From Streptomyces sp. NBC_01478 (GTDB taxonomy: Bacteria > Actinomycetota > Actinomycetes > Streptomycetales > Streptomycetaceae), in contig NZ_CP109444.1 in the NCBI RefSeq assembly GCF_036227225.1, positions 10,087,501 to 10,151,500 on the forward strand: 64,000 bases of DNA, read 5' to 3'. The position numbers and the translations under genes are program-made. The notes under the pieces are model-generated. The model had not been told where the DNA came from. It ran no database searches and was given only the letters and a program-made list of their open reading frames with translations. Numbering within the stretch: position 1 is the stretch's first letter; each line of letters starts with the position of its first letter. Of the stretch, positions 17,598 to 27,800 are shown in pieces.

Positions 17598-19676
17598 TCA
17601 GGAGGCGGTGCTCCCCTCCAACTCCGCCGGGCGGCGCGGCAGTCCGGAGCTGAGGTCCTCCACCAGGAGCCGCTTGGCGATGGAGTCGACCGCGGCGCGC
17701 AGGTCCGTTCCGGAGGGGCGGCCGATGTCCTGCTGGACCCGCTCCTCCAGCCAGTTGCCCCATGCCCTGCCGATGATCTCGGCCTCGCGTTCGCCCGGCA
17801 CGGTGTGGGACAGGAGAGAGCCGGTGCGGGTCAGATAGCCCTCCTCGACCATGCGGTCGAAGACCGGGAGGAGCACCTCCGGGGGCATGTGCCGGCGTGC
17901 GGCGATCAGACCGAGGCTCGCGTGGCCGACCATCCTGGTGAACAGTTCGACCTGCATCACTGCCCACGCGCCGGCGATGTCCAGCCGGGTGTCGGAGTCC
18001 GTGATGATCCGCCGCGCGGTGTCCAGGTCCGTGCTGCCGATGACCTTGCTCACGGCCGCTTCGAGGAGGCGTTGCGAGTCCCCGCCGCGCGGTGACGCGA
18101 AGCCCTCGCCCATGTCCGTGGAGCCCATCCGCGCGCTGTCGCGCAGCTCGACCTGCTTGAGGAACAGGGCGACGACGAAGCCGATCACCGCGACCGGCAC
18201 CGTCCACCGGAACACCGTCTGGATGGTGTCGGCGTACGCGTTGATGATCGGCGCGGCGGCGGCGTGCGGCAGCTTGTGCAGGCCCTCGGGGCTGGTCGCC
18301 GCCTTGGTGATCACGGCCGGGTTCAGCGCGCTCGTCCGCACGGCGGACGTGATCCCGTCCTTGAGGTTGGGGGCCAGGCTGTTGGCGTAGATCGTGCCGA
18401 AGACGGCGGTGCCGAACGAACTGCCCAGCGTACGGAAGAAGGTGACGCCCGAGGTCGCGGTGCCGAGGTCGGTGTACTCGACGGTGTTCTGCACGGCGAT
18501 CGTCAGCACCTGCATGCACAGCCCGATGCCGGTGCCGAGCACGAACATGTACACCGATTCCAGGAACGCGCCGGTGCCCGGACCCATGAGGGACATCAGA
18601 TACAGCCCGACGCCCATCACCGCGGAGCCGATGATCGGGAAGAGACGGTACTGGCCGGTCTTGCTGACCACGTTGCCGCTGAAGACGGACGCGATCAGCA
18701 GCCCGATCACCATGGGCAGCGTCCGCACCCCGGAGACCGTGGCCGAGTCGCCGTCGACGTACTGGAGATAGGTCGGCAGATACGTCAGCGCGCCGAGCAT
18801 CGCGAAGCCGACGATGAAGCTGAGGATCGAGCAGACCGTGAACACCGGGTTGCCGAACAGCCGCATGGGCAGCATGGGTTGCTCGGCCCGGGTCTCGACC
18901 CAGCAGAACAGGCCGAGCGCGATCGCGCCGCCCACGAACAGGACGATGATCGTCGCCGAGCCCCACGCGTACTCGTTGCCGCCCCAACTCGTCGCCAGGA
19001 TCAGGGAGCTCGCGCCGACCGCGACGAGCGCGATGCCCAGGTAGTCGATGACGGGCCGCACCGCCGACTTGACCACGGGGATGGTGCGGGCCGCCGCGAT
19101 GACGACGACGATCGCGATGGGCACGTTGACGTAGAACGCCCAGCGCCAGGTCAGATGGTCGGTGAACAGGCCGCCCAGCAGCGGTCCGATGACCGTGGCC
19201 ACACCGAACACCGCGCCGATCGCGCCCTGGTACTTGCCGCGCTCCCGCAGCGGGATGACGTCGGCGATCAGCGCCATCGCCGTCACCATCAGCCCGCCCG
19301 CGCCGATGCCCTGCACCGCACGCCAGGCGATCAGCAGTGTCATGTTGGTGGCGAGACCGCACAGGAACGAGCCCGTGATGAACACGATCGCCGAGACCTG
19401 GAAGACCACCTTGCGGCCGAACAGGTCACCGAACTTGCCGACCAGTACGGTCGCCACGGTCTCCGCCAGCAGATAGGCGGTGACGACCCACGACATGTGC
19501 TCGGCACCGCCCAGGTCCGACACGATCGTCGGCAGGGCCGTGCCCACGATGGTCTGGTCGAGGGCCGCCAGCAGCATGCCCAGCATGATCGTCACGAAGA
19601 CGACGTTGCGGCGGCGAGGGTCCAGCACGGGGGGCTGCTGCGCGGAAGGCAGCGAGGTTTCCTCGGCGACTGTCAC
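17598..19676 (-). CDS. DHA2 MFS exporter with C-terminal winged-helix-like domain
   Basis: Residues 1-520 form a 14-helix DHA2 (EmrB/QacA) drug exporter. Characteristic segments are [17 protein letters not shown] in helix 1, [10 protein letters not shown] (motif A) after helix 2, and [20 protein letters not shown] (antiporter motif C) in helix 5. Residues about 540-692 are a cytoplasmic extension predicted mainly helical, with a segment around 600-650 ([18 protein letters not shown], then a turn) resembling a MarR-type winged helix. At 692 residues it is longer than the usual 480-530. The extension could regulate transport or bind DNA; this is inference. It lies 69 nt downstream of cobF on the same strand. 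Confidence 0.88.
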   Translation of the reverse strand: MTVAEETSLPSAQQPPVLDPRRRNVVFVTIMLGMLLAALDQTIVGTALPTIVSDLGGAEHMSWVVTAYLLAETVATVLVGKFGDLFGRKVVFQVSAIVFITGSFLCGLATNMTLLIAWRAVQGIGAGGLMVTAMALIADVIPLRERGKYQGAIGAVFGVATVIGPLLGGLFTDHLTWRWAFYVNVPIAIVVVIAAARTIPVVKSAVRPVIDYLGIALVAVGASSLILATSWGGNEYAWGSATIIVLFVGGAIALGLFCWVETRAEQPMLPMRLFGNPVFTVCSILSFIVGFAMLGALTYLPTYLQYVDGDSATVSGVRTLPMVIGLLIASVFSGNVVSKTGQYRLFPIIGSAVMGVGLYLMSLMGPGTGAFLESVYMFVLGTGIGLCMQVLTIAVQNTVEYTDLGTATSGVTFFRTLGSSFGTAVFGTIYANSLAPNLKDGITSAVRTSALNPAVITKAATSPEGLHKLPHAAAAPIINAYADTIQTVFRWTVPVAVIGFVVALFLKQVELRDSARMGSTDMGEGFASPRGGDSQRLLEAAVSKVIGSTDLDTARRIITDSDTRLDIAGAWAVMQVELFTRMVGHASLGLIAARRHMPPEVLLPVFDRMVEEGYLTRTGSLLSHTVPGEREAEIIGRAWGNWLEERVQQDIGRPSGTDLRAAVDSIAKRLLVEDLSSGLPRRPAELEGSTAS

Positions 19677-19745
19677 GAGGTCACCTTCACACCGGTGGAC
19701 CCTCCGTGCACAGTGGGCGGGTCCGCTCGGGTGCCTGCGCGTGCG

Positions 19746-20519
19746 CTATTCCGCTGCCGGGTGCCGGCGCAGCAGATACGTGTCCATGATCCAGCCCTTG
19801 CGCTCCCGGGCCTCCGCGCGCAGCCGCTCGATGCGCGGGGCGGCCTCGGCTATCGGACCGGAGGCGAGGATCTCGTCCGGGGTGCCGATGTAGGCACCCC
19901 AGTAGATGTCGATGTCCTGGTCGGCGTACTGCCGGAAGGTCTGCCGCGCGTCGAGCATCACGACCACGTCGTCCACCCCCTCCGGGAACCCCTCGGACAG
20001 CCGCCGGCCCGTGGTGATCTGCACCGGCCCGGCCACCCGGTTCAGTCCCGTGCGGTGCCGGGCGACGAGCGCCGAGACACTGCTGATGCCGGGCACCACG
20101 TCGTACTCGAACGTCACCGCGCCCCGCGCCAGGATCTCCTCCAGGATGCCGAGCGTGCTGTCGTACAGCGAAGGATCGCCCCACACCAGGAACGCGCCGC
20201 TCTCCTCCTCGCCCAACTCCTCGACGATGAGCCGCTCGTAGATGTCCGCGCGGGCGCTGCGCCAGTCCCCGACCGCCGGGGAGTACGCGGCACCCCCGGC
20301 CTTCCGGTCCCGCTCCGGGTCGCGCGCCTCGACCAGGCGGTACGTGCCCTCGGGTAGGTGCGCGTCGAGCATGTCCCGGCGGAGCCCGGTGAGGTCGGAC
20401 TTCACCTCGCCCTTGTCGAGGAGGAAGAACACGTCCGTGCTCCGCAGCACCCTGACCGCCTGGAGGGTGAGCTGCTCGGGGTCGCCCGCGCCGATACCGA
20501 TGACATGAATCTTTCGCAC
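19746..20519 (-). CDS. cobF: Precorrin-6A synthase (deacetylating)
   Basis: The 257-residue protein is a CobF-type SAM methyltransferase of the tetrapyrrole methylase fold. It has the N-terminal IHVIGIGAGDPEQLT loop and the central GDPSLYDSTL and PGISSVSALVARH motifs. It methylates C-1 of precorrin-5 and removes the C-20-derived acetyl unit, a step confined to the aerobic pathway. The GTG start at 20519 places the glycine loop directly after the initiator and is preferred over the ATG at 20558, which adds an unrelated 13-residue leader. cobK is nearby. Confidence 0.93.
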   Translation of the reverse strand: MRKIHVIGIGAGDPEQLTLQAVRVLRSTDVFFLLDKGEVKSDLTGLRRDMLDAHLPEGTYRLVEARDPERDRKAGGAAYSPAVGDWRSARADIYERLIVEELGEEESGAFLVWGDPSLYDSTLGILEEILARGAVTFEYDVVPGISSVSALVARHRTGLNRVAGPVQITTGRRLSEGFPEGVDDVVVMLDARQTFRQYADQDIDIYWGAYIGTPDEILASGPIAEAAPRIERLRAEARERKGWIMDTYLLRRHPAAE

Positions 20520-20597
20520 GCCCCCGAGTCTGCCCCACGCCACTGACGGTCCGTACACCGCACCGGCCCGGCCACGGCGTCCCGCGAGACGGCCCGG

Positions 20598-21131
20598 CTA
20601 CGACATCCCTCGCAGCCGGGGCGCCCGATCCCGCGCGTCGACGCTCCCGCCGCCCCGCTCCACGTCGTCCGCGAGCCCCCGCGCCCACGCGGCGACCCCC
20701 GCGAGATCCATCCCGTACGGCCGCTCCCGCCCCGACCGGGCCGCCCACTCCTCGACGCCCCCGGCCCCGCGCCGCAGCAGCCGGGCCCCGCCGGTGACAT
20801 TGCCCCGGGCCGCGTGGGTGAGCCCCACCGCGAGCTGGGCGAGCCCGCGCCACAGGCCGTTTTCCTCGTCCGGCCCCGACTTCCAGGCGTCCTCGAAGAC
20901 TTCGTGCGCGTGGAACGGTTTCCCCTCGTCGAGCAGCGCCTGCGCCTCGACGACGGTGTCCTCCGGCGCGCGCACGACCCCCTCGGGCTGCCGTGCCACG
21001 CCGTCCGCGTCGTAGGGCAGCGGTCGCCCGAGCCCGTCCCGCGGCCGGGCATTGCGCGCCCGCCCCTCACCGTCCCGGTCCCGCGCGCCGGCCGTACCGT
21101 CCGAGGTCGCACCTGCGGTTGTGTCGCCCAT
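20598..21131 (-). CDS. DUF309 family protein
   Basis: The 177-residue protein contains the DUF309 core: LLDEGKPFHAHEVFEDAWK near residue 82 and LAQLAVGLTHAARGN near residue 117, a helical hairpin bundle with conserved His/Glu. The first 60 residues are a low-complexity Asp/Gly/Arg region. DUF309 proteins are small, widespread and uncharacterised; a metal- or nucleotide-linked role has been guessed from the HxHE motif but is not established. It lies between cobF and the tRNA-Pro gene, which it faces away from. Confidence 0.8.
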   Translation of the reverse strand: MGDTTAGATSDGTAGARDRDGEGRARNARPRDGLGRPLPYDADGVARQPEGVVRAPEDTVVEAQALLDEGKPFHAHEVFEDAWKSGPDEENGLWRGLAQLAVGLTHAARGNVTGGARLLRRGAGGVEEWAARSGRERPYGMDLAGVAAWARGLADDVERGGGSVDARDRAPRLRGMS

Positions 21132-21160
21132 ACGACGATTGTCCCGCGCCCGGCACCGGC

Positions 21161-21190
21161 TTCGGCGCACCCCCGGGTGTGGGGTAAAGT
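21161..21190 (+). promoter_or_regulatory. Candidate promoter of tRNA-Pro
   Basis: A TTCGGC hexamer at 21161 and TAAAGT at 21185 are spaced by 18 nt and end 41 nt before the tRNA, consistent with a vegetative sigma factor promoter. Confidence 0.45.
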
Positions 21191-21231
21191 GCTGTTCGCG
21201 CGATCAACACGGTTCTCCGTGGGAAGCGCAG

Positions 21232-21305
<74 letters not shown>

Positions 21306-21328
21306 CTCGACAGAGTCGCAGGTGAAGG

Positions 21329-21356
21329 GGCGGTTTCGGAGAAATCCGAGGCCGCC
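21329..21356 (+). terminator. Terminator downstream of tRNA-Pro
   Basis: Positions 21329-21340 pair with 21345-21356 (12 bp including two G-U pairs) around a GAAA tetraloop, followed by the T-containing tail TCTTCGT. It begins 24 nt after the tRNA and is a good intrinsic terminator. Confidence 0.75.
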
Positions 21357-21407
21357 TCTTCGTCATGTTGGGGACCAGGCGGCCGGGGAGTACGGCCTAT
21401 TCGAGAT

Positions 21408-21446
21408 TTGCGCATTCCAGCAAGAAACTTGCAGTGGCTTGCGCAA
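21408..21446 (+). promoter_or_regulatory. CTTGCAG/TTGCGCA repeats upstream of first GH87 gene
   Basis: The A+T-rich region 90-130 nt before the first secreted enzyme gene holds TTTGCGCA (21407-21414), CTTGCAG (21428-21434) and CTTGCGCAA (21438-21446). CTTGCAG also occurs at 24713-24719 before the second enzyme gene. CTTGCAG-type heptamers are known to me from Streptomyces alpha-amylase and maltose (MalR/Reg1) promoters, so LacI-type sugar control is a reasonable hypothesis. Confidence 0.35.
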
Positions 21447-21537
21447 TTAATTCTTTGCTTCGTCGGAATCTAGCGGGGTCGATTCGGTCTCTGTACGGTC
21501 GGGGCGCCGGTTCCCCCACTCCCTGAAGGAGCATCAG

Positions 21538-24500
21538 ATGCTGACGATCCCCAGACCCCGGCGACTGGCGGTGACCGTCGTCGCCGCGGTCGGCGCGCTG
21601 TGCGTGTCCGCCTTACCGGCCGCCGCCCTGCAGGGGGCGCCGCCGTCCAAGGCGCAGGTGGCGGTGGGCGCGACGACGCCCTTCTCGGTCTACGAGGCCG
21701 AGGGCGGAACGCCGGGCGGAGGCACGGCCGTCCGGTCGCTGACCTCGGCGCCGACGACGCAGTACTCGAGCGCCGCCCTGGAGGCGTCGGGTCACTCCTA
21801 CGTCCACCTGGACGGCACGGGCCAGTCGGTGCAGTGGACGAACACCACCGGGCAGCCGATCTCCTTCCTCAACATCCGTGCGAGCATTCCCGATTCGGCG
21901 TCCGGAGGCGGTGTCACCGGGACGCTGGACCTGTACGTCGACGGGGTGTTCCGGCAGGCCCTGAACCTCAACTCGAAGCAGAGCTGGGTGTACGAGGGCA
22001 ACGGCAACTACAACACGAGCGACGACCAGAACCCGGCCGACGGCGACCCCAGGGTCTTCTGGGACGAGTCGCACACCTTCGTCACCGGGGCCCCGATCCC
22101 GGCGGGCGCCACGTTCTCCCTGCGCAAGGACTCCGCCAACAGCGCGTCCTTCTACGACGTGGACTCCGTCGACGTGGAGAACCCGCCGGCGCCGCGGACA
22201 CAGCCCGCGAACTCGATCTCGATCACGAGTTGCGGCGCGGTGGCGGACAACACCCCGACCAACGGCGCGGCCGACAACCAGGCGGTGGACAGCCGGGCCG
22301 CCATCCAGACCTGCATCGACCAGGCCCGGTCGCAGGGCAGGATCCTGTGGATCCCGCAGGGCACCTTCTATGTGAAGGGCACCGCGGGACTGAACGCGCA
22401 GGGGATCACCATCGCGGGCGCGGGGCTCTGGTACAGCACGGTCTACCGCGACGTCCCGGTCCCCAACTCCACACCGCTGGCAGCCCTGTTCGACCTGACC
22501 TCCTGCACGGTGCGTGACTTCCACATCGACGCCAACGCCGTCAGCCGGAGCACCATCGGCGGGGACGGCGGCGCGATGGACACCACCGGCACCGACTGGC
22601 TGGCCGAGGGCATCTGGACCCAGCACACCATGTCGGGCTTCTGGGCCTCCGGCACCGGCGGCACGGTGCGGAACAGCAGGCTGACGTCGATCTGGGCGGA
22701 CGGGATCAACGTCAACAACGTCTCGCTGGGCGCCGACACCGGCAACGACCTGACGGTCACCGACAACTTCGTGCGCGGCACCGGCGACGACGCGATCGCC
22801 GTCAACTCGGTGAACTACAACACCAACGGCGACGGTTCCCAGACCTTCTACCACCCGATGACCGACGTCACCGTCAGCCACAACACCTCGATCGCACCCT
22901 GGGGCGGCAAGGGCGTCGGGATCTACGGTGGCAGCGGCCACCTGGTCGAGGACAACTACATCGCCGACACGGCCCGTTACATCGGTCTGGGTGCCGGGCG
23001 CTTCGGTGTCAACGGCAGCGACCTGCTGTCCGCGACCGTGACCGGCAACACCGTGGTCCGCTCCGGCGGCAACGCCTACAGCCAGGGCCAGCCCGCCCTG
23101 CACATCGGCAACGGCGGCGACGGACAGAACGTCGGGACGGTCGACAAGGTCACGGTGACCGGCAACACCGTCACCGACTCCCTCTACGACGGGATCGCCT
23201 TCTCCACCTCGACCAACACCCTGCTCCAGGACAACACCGTCAACAGCCCCGGCCGCAACGGCATTTCGATCTCGCCGCCGTTCTACCCGGCGCCCACCGG
23301 CTCCGCGACGATCACCGGCAACACGGTCACCGCACTCGACCCCGGCACCTCGCCCTTCGTCAACAACTCCACCGGATTCGTCGCCACGTTGAGCGACAAC
23401 CACTGGCCGCCGCCCGCACCCGAGGGCCCCTACGGCGGCACCCCGGCAGCCGTGCCCGGCACGGTGCAGGCGGAGAACTACGACACCGGCGGCCAGGGGA
23501 TCGCGTACAACGTCACCTCCGTCAACGGCAACGCCAACTCCTACCGCGCCGACGGCGTCGACCTGGACAACACCTCGGACACCGGCGGCGGTTACAACCT
23601 GGGCTGGACCGGCGCCGGACAGTGGTTCCGCTACACGGTCGACGTCGCCGCGGCCGGCACCTACACGCTAGACCTGCGCATCGCGGCCCCGTCCGCGGTG
23701 CCGGGCGCGCTGCACCTGTCGGACGCCTCCGGCACCAACCTCACCGGAGCCGTCGACCTGCCCGCCACCGGCGACTGGCAGACCTGGGGCACCGCCACCA
23801 CCCACGTGACATTGCCCGCGGGCCGGCAGGTTCTGACACTCGATCAGGACAGCGGCGGCTGGAACATCAACTCCCTTGGGTTCACGGCCGGGAGCGGCTC
23901 GCCGTCGGCCGACTTGGCCGTATCTCCGGGCTCGTTGACCTTCTCCGACCAGGCGGTGAACACGACCAGCCCCGCACAGACCGTCACCGTCACCAACTCC
24001 GGTACCGCCACTGCCTCGTTCACCGGAGTCGCCGCCGGTGGTGACTTCGCGCAGACCAACACCTGCGGTACGTCGCTGGCCGCCGGCGCGCACTGCACGG
24101 TCGCCGTCACCTTCACACCCACCGCCTCCGGCGCCCGCACCGGCACCCTCACCCTGACCGGCGACCAGTCCAACAGCCCCACCACGGTGGCCCTTTCGGG
24201 CACCGGCACGACCGGCACCGGCACGAATCTCGCCGCCGGCAGGCCCACCGGCGAGTCGAGCCACACCGACGTGTACCCGTCGTCGAACGTCACGGACGGC
24301 AACCAGGGCTCCTACTGGGAGAGCGCCAACAACACGTTCCCGCAGTGGGTCCAGGTCGATCTCGGCGCGGCCCGGAGCGCCTCCCGTGCGGTGCTGCAAC
24401 TGCCCGCCGCGTGGGGCGCCCGCACCCAGACCCTGACCCTCGGCGGCAGTACCGACGGCACCACCTTCACCACCCTGAAGTCCTCGGCCGCCTACACCTT

Positions 24501-24633
24501 CGACCCGAGCACCAGGAACACCGTCACGCTCACCTTCCCCGCCACCGCGCAGCGCTACTACCGCGTCACCGTCACCGCCAACAACGGCTGGCCCGCGGGC
24601 CAGGTCTCCGAGTTCCAGATCTGGGCCGCCTGA
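21538..24633 (+). CDS. Secreted GH87-like alpha-1,3-glucanase (mycodextranase type)
   Basis: The 1031-residue protein has a signal peptide (1 to about 31) and an N-terminal beta-sandwich (about 45-215). A right-handed beta-helix follows (about 225-620), with repeated VTGNTV-like coils. Next come a CBM6-like module (about 638-783, GTVQAENYDTGG), an Ig-like HYDIN/choice-of-anchor domain (785-892) and a discoidin F5/8C module (895-1031). In the helix, Asp388 (WADGIN) and Asp417-Asp418 (GTGDDAIA) occupy the positions of the GH87 catalytic aspartates. It should hydrolyse alpha-1,3-glucan outside the cell. The signal peptide contains a TTA leucine codon (residue 26, 21613-21615), implying bldA-dependent translation. 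A GAAGGAG ribosome site precedes the ATG. Confidence 0.85.
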   Translation: MLTIPRPRRLAVTVVAAVGALCVSALPAAALQGAPPSKAQVAVGATTPFSVYEAEGGTPGGGTAVRSLTSAPTTQYSSAALEASGHSYVHLDGTGQSVQWTNTTGQPISFLNIRASIPDSASGGGVTGTLDLYVDGVFRQALNLNSKQSWVYEGNGNYNTSDDQNPADGDPRVFWDESHTFVTGAPIPAGATFSLRKDSANSASFYDVDSVDVENPPAPRTQPANSISITSCGAVADNTPTNGAADNQAVDSRAAIQTCIDQARSQGRILWIPQGTFYVKGTAGLNAQGITIAGAGLWYSTVYRDVPVPNSTPLAALFDLTSCTVRDFHIDANAVSRSTIGGDGGAMDTTGTDWLAEGIWTQHTMSGFWASGTGGTVRNSRLTSIWADGINVNNVSLGADTGNDLTVTDNFVRGTGDDAIAVNSVNYNTNGDGSQTFYHPMTDVTVSHNTSIAPWGGKGVGIYGGSGHLVEDNYIADTARYIGLGAGRFGVNGSDLLSATVTGNTVVRSGGNAYSQGQPALHIGNGGDGQNVGTVDKVTVTGNTVTDSLYDGIAFSTSTNTLLQDNTVNSPGRNGISISPPFYPAPTGSATITGNTVTALDPGTSPFVNNSTGFVATLSDNHWPPPAPEGPYGGTPAAVPGTVQAENYDTGGQGIAYNVTSVNGNANSYRADGVDLDNTSDTGGGYNLGWTGAGQWFRYTVDVAAAGTYTLDLRIAAPSAVPGALHLSDASGTNLTGAVDLPATGDWQTWGTATTHVTLPAGRQVLTLDQDSGGWNINSLGFTAGSGSPSADLAVSPGSLTFSDQAVNTTSPAQTVTVTNSGTATASFTGVAAGGDFAQTNTCGTSLAAGAHCTVAVTFTPTASGARTGTLTLTGDQSNSPTTVALSGTGTTGTGTNLAAGRPTGESSHTDVYPSSNVTDGNQGSYWESANNTFPQWVQVDLGAARSASRAVLQLPAAWGARTQTLTLGGSTDGTTFTTLKSSAAYTFDPSTRNTVTLTFPATAQRYYRVTVTANNGWPAGQVSEFQIWAA
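24229..24630 (+). repeat. Discoidin module coding repeat, copy 1
   Basis: The final 400 nt of the first GH87 gene closely match 28030-28432 at the end of the second, at nucleotide as well as protein level. Both carry stretches such as GACGGCAACCAGGGC and GAGAGCGCCAACAAC. A more divergent relative ends the third enzyme gene. Confidence 0.7.
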
Positions 24634-24655
24634 CCCCACCTGCCCCACCCATCCC

Positions 24656-24690
24656 ACGATGCCGCCGGACACCCCGTCCGGCGGCATCGT
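24656..24690 (+). terminator. Terminator after first GH87 gene
   Basis: A perfect 15-bp stem (24656-24670 with 24676-24690) with loop ACCCC starts 22 nt after the stop codon. It separates this gene from the next enzyme gene, which therefore needs its own promoter. Confidence 0.8.
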
Positions 24691-24700
24691 CATGTGCGCG

Positions 24701-24877
24701 GGCAATTGAGATCTTGCAGGCCTCATTTTTGTTTGTTGCAATGCCCTGTCTAGTTATTGCGTGATCATGCCAAGGATATTACGGTCCCCCTTGCATCGTC
24801 GCCACCCCCTGTCTCCCCTCCCTCTCCGGCGGTGCCAACGGAATAGTTCCGACATTTCGTTACTGAAGGAGTGGCAC
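24701..24877 (+). promoter_or_regulatory. A+T-rich promoter region of second GH87 gene
   Basis: This 177-nt region is unusually A+T-rich for the window, with CTTGCAG at 24713-24719, a T tract at 24726-24734 and TTGTTGCAA around 24734. It ends with GAAGGAG at 24865-24871, seven nt before the GTG start. The CTTGCAG heptamer is shared with the region before the first enzyme gene. Exact promoter boxes are not clear. Confidence 0.4.
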
Positions 24878-27800
24878 GTGTTCCATTCCATCCGAGATCT
24901 GAGACGAGCCCTCGTCTGCGCGGTCAGCACCGCGATGGTGGCCGCCGCAGGCGTCTTCGCGCTGGCGGCCCCGCCCGCCCTGGCGGCGTCCACCGCCACC
25001 GGCGGCAGCGGCGCGAGCCTGCCCTACGTCGAGGTGCAGGCGGAGAACTCCGACACCAACGGCACGAACATCGGCCCGAGTTACACCGCCGGCCAATTGG
25101 CCGACGAGGCGTCGTACCGCAAGGCGACGACCCTCCAGGGCACCGGCAAGTACGTCACGTTCACCACGCCGGTGGCGACCAACTCGATCAACTTCCGCTA
25201 CAGCATCCCCGACACCTCGGGCGGCTCGGTCTACACCGCCGCGCTGTCGCTGTACGTCAACGGAGTCAAGCAGCCCGACTTCACCCTGACCAACGCCTAT
25301 AGCTGGTACTACGGCAGCTACCCCTTCACCAACACACCGGGCAGCAACCCGCATCACTTCTACGACGAGGCCCACCGCCTGTTCTCCACCACCTATCCGG
25401 CGGGCACGACCTTCAAGCTCCAGGTCGACGCGGGGGACACCGCCTCCTCGTACACGCTCGACTTCGCCGACTTCGAGCAGGTCGGCGCCGCGCTGACCGC
25501 ACCCTCTGGGTCCGTGTCGGTCACCAGCAAGGGCGCCGACGCGACCGGCGCGGCCGACTCGACCAGCGCCTTCAACGCCGCGATCAGCTCGGCGGGCCCC
25601 GGCGGCACCGTGTGGATCCCGCCGGGCACCTTCAACATCCCCGGCCACATCAGCGTCAACAACGTCACGATCGCCGGCGCCGGCATGTGGTACTCCACCG
25701 TCACCGGCACGGCCCCCGGCTTCTACGGCAACTCCGCGCCCAACGCGAGCACCGGCGTGCGCCTGCAGAACTTCGCGATCTTCGGCAATGTGCAGGAACG
25801 CGACGACAGCGCGCAGGTCAACGGAGTCGGCGGCGCGATGAGCGACTCGACCGTCTCCAACCTGTGGATCGACCACCTGAAGGTCGGCGCCTGGATGGAC
25901 GGGCCGATGGACGGCCTGACATTCACCGGCATGCGCATCCGTGACACCACCGCCGACGGCATCAACTTCCACGGCGGCGTCACCAACTCGAAGGTGACCA
26001 ACAGCGAGATCCGCAACACCGGCGACGACGGCATCGCCACCTGGGCGGACTCCGCCCTCGGAGCCGACGCCAACGACACGATCTCCAACAACACCGTGTC
26101 CCTGCAGATCCTCGCCAACGCCATCGCGATCTACGGCGGCCACGACAACACCGTGAGCGGCAACCGCGTGGTGGACACCGGCATCGCCCAGGGCGGCGGC
26201 ATCCACGTGGGCCAGCGCTTCACCTCGACGCCGGTCGGCACCACCACGATCTCCGACAACACCATGGTCCGGGCCGGCAGCCTCGACCCCAACTGGCAGT
26301 TCGGCGTGGGCGCGTTGTGGTTCGACGGCAGCCAGGGCGCGATCACCGGCCCCATCAACGTGACCAACGCACTGATCCAACAGAGCCCTTACGAAGCGGT
26401 CCAGTGGGTCGAGGGCACCATCAGCGGCGTCAACCTCAACAACGTGACGATCGCCGGCACCGGCACCTTCGCCCTCCAGGAACAGACCGGCGGCGCCGCC
26501 AAGTTCACCAACGTCACGGCGACCGGCGTCGGTTACTCCAACCCCGTGTACAACTGCTCGGGCGGCAACTTCGTCATCACCGACGGCGGCGGCAACTCCG
26601 GTATCAGCGGCACGCCTTACTGCGGCGGCTGGCCGGCTCCGGTGTATCCGCCCTACCCGTCCGAAGGCGTGACGGCCACCCCCGGCGCGCTCAACTTCGG
26701 TTCCGTGGCGACCGGTTCGACGAGCGCCGCGCAGACCGTGACGGTCTCCAACCCGACCAGCACCGCCGCGTCCGTCTCCTCGATCTCCACCAGCGGCGAC
26801 TACGCCCAGACCAACACCTGCGGTTCGTCGATCGCCGCGAACGGCTCCTGCACCGTCAGCGTGAAGTTCGCGCCGACCGCCACCGGCAGCCGTAGCGGAT
26901 CGCTGTCCGTCAACGCGGGCGGGGTCACCAACACGGTCACGCTGTCCGGTACCGGCACCGCGCCGGGGCCCGTGCTGAACACCGATCCGGGGAGTCTGGC
27001 CTTCGCCGCCACGGTGGTCGGGTCGTCGGCGACCGCGCAGACGGTGACCGTGACGAACTCGGGCACCGCGTCGGCGACCGTCTCCGGCGTCGCGGCGACC
27101 GGTGACTTCAGCCAGACCAACACCTGCTCCACCCTCGCGGTCGGCGCGTCCTGCACGGTGACCGTCGGCTTCAAGCCCACCACGGGCGGAGCGCGCGCGG
27201 GCAACCTGACCGTCACCAGCAACGCCAACAACAGCCCGACCGTCGTCGCCCTGACCGGCACCGGCATCGACAGCACCACCAACATCGCCGCCGGGCGCCC
27301 CGCGACGGCCAGTTCGGGCAGCAGTCCGTACGTCGCCTCGAACCTCACCGACACGGACGCGTCCACGTACTGGGAGGGCACGCTCGGTGCGTTCCCGCAG
27401 TGGGCCCAGGTCGACCTCGGGCAGAACTACAGCGTCGGCAAGGTCGTGCTCAAGCTCCCGCCGGCGACGGCGTGGTCGACCCGCACACAGACCCTGTCGG
27501 TGCAGGGGTCCACGGACGGCTCCAGCTTCTCCACGGTCAAGGCCTCGGCCGGGTACACCTTCGACCCGAGCACCGGCAACACGGTGACCGTCACGTTCAG
27601 CGCCGCCACGGCGAGATACGTGCGGGTGAACATCACCGCCAACTCGGGCTGGAACGCTGCCCAGTTGTCGGACTTCGAGGTGTTCCCCAGCGGCGGCGGC
27701 TCCTCGCCGGCGACCCTGTCGGCCAGCCCGGCCTCGTTGACGTATCCCACTCAGGCGCTCAACACCAGCAGCAGCGCGCAGGCCGTCACGGTCACCAACA

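Noticed and set aside
21306..21537. Possible attachment site beside tRNA-Pro for an integrated element
   Set aside because: No integrase gene, no second copy of the tRNA 3' end in the window and no phage genes follow.
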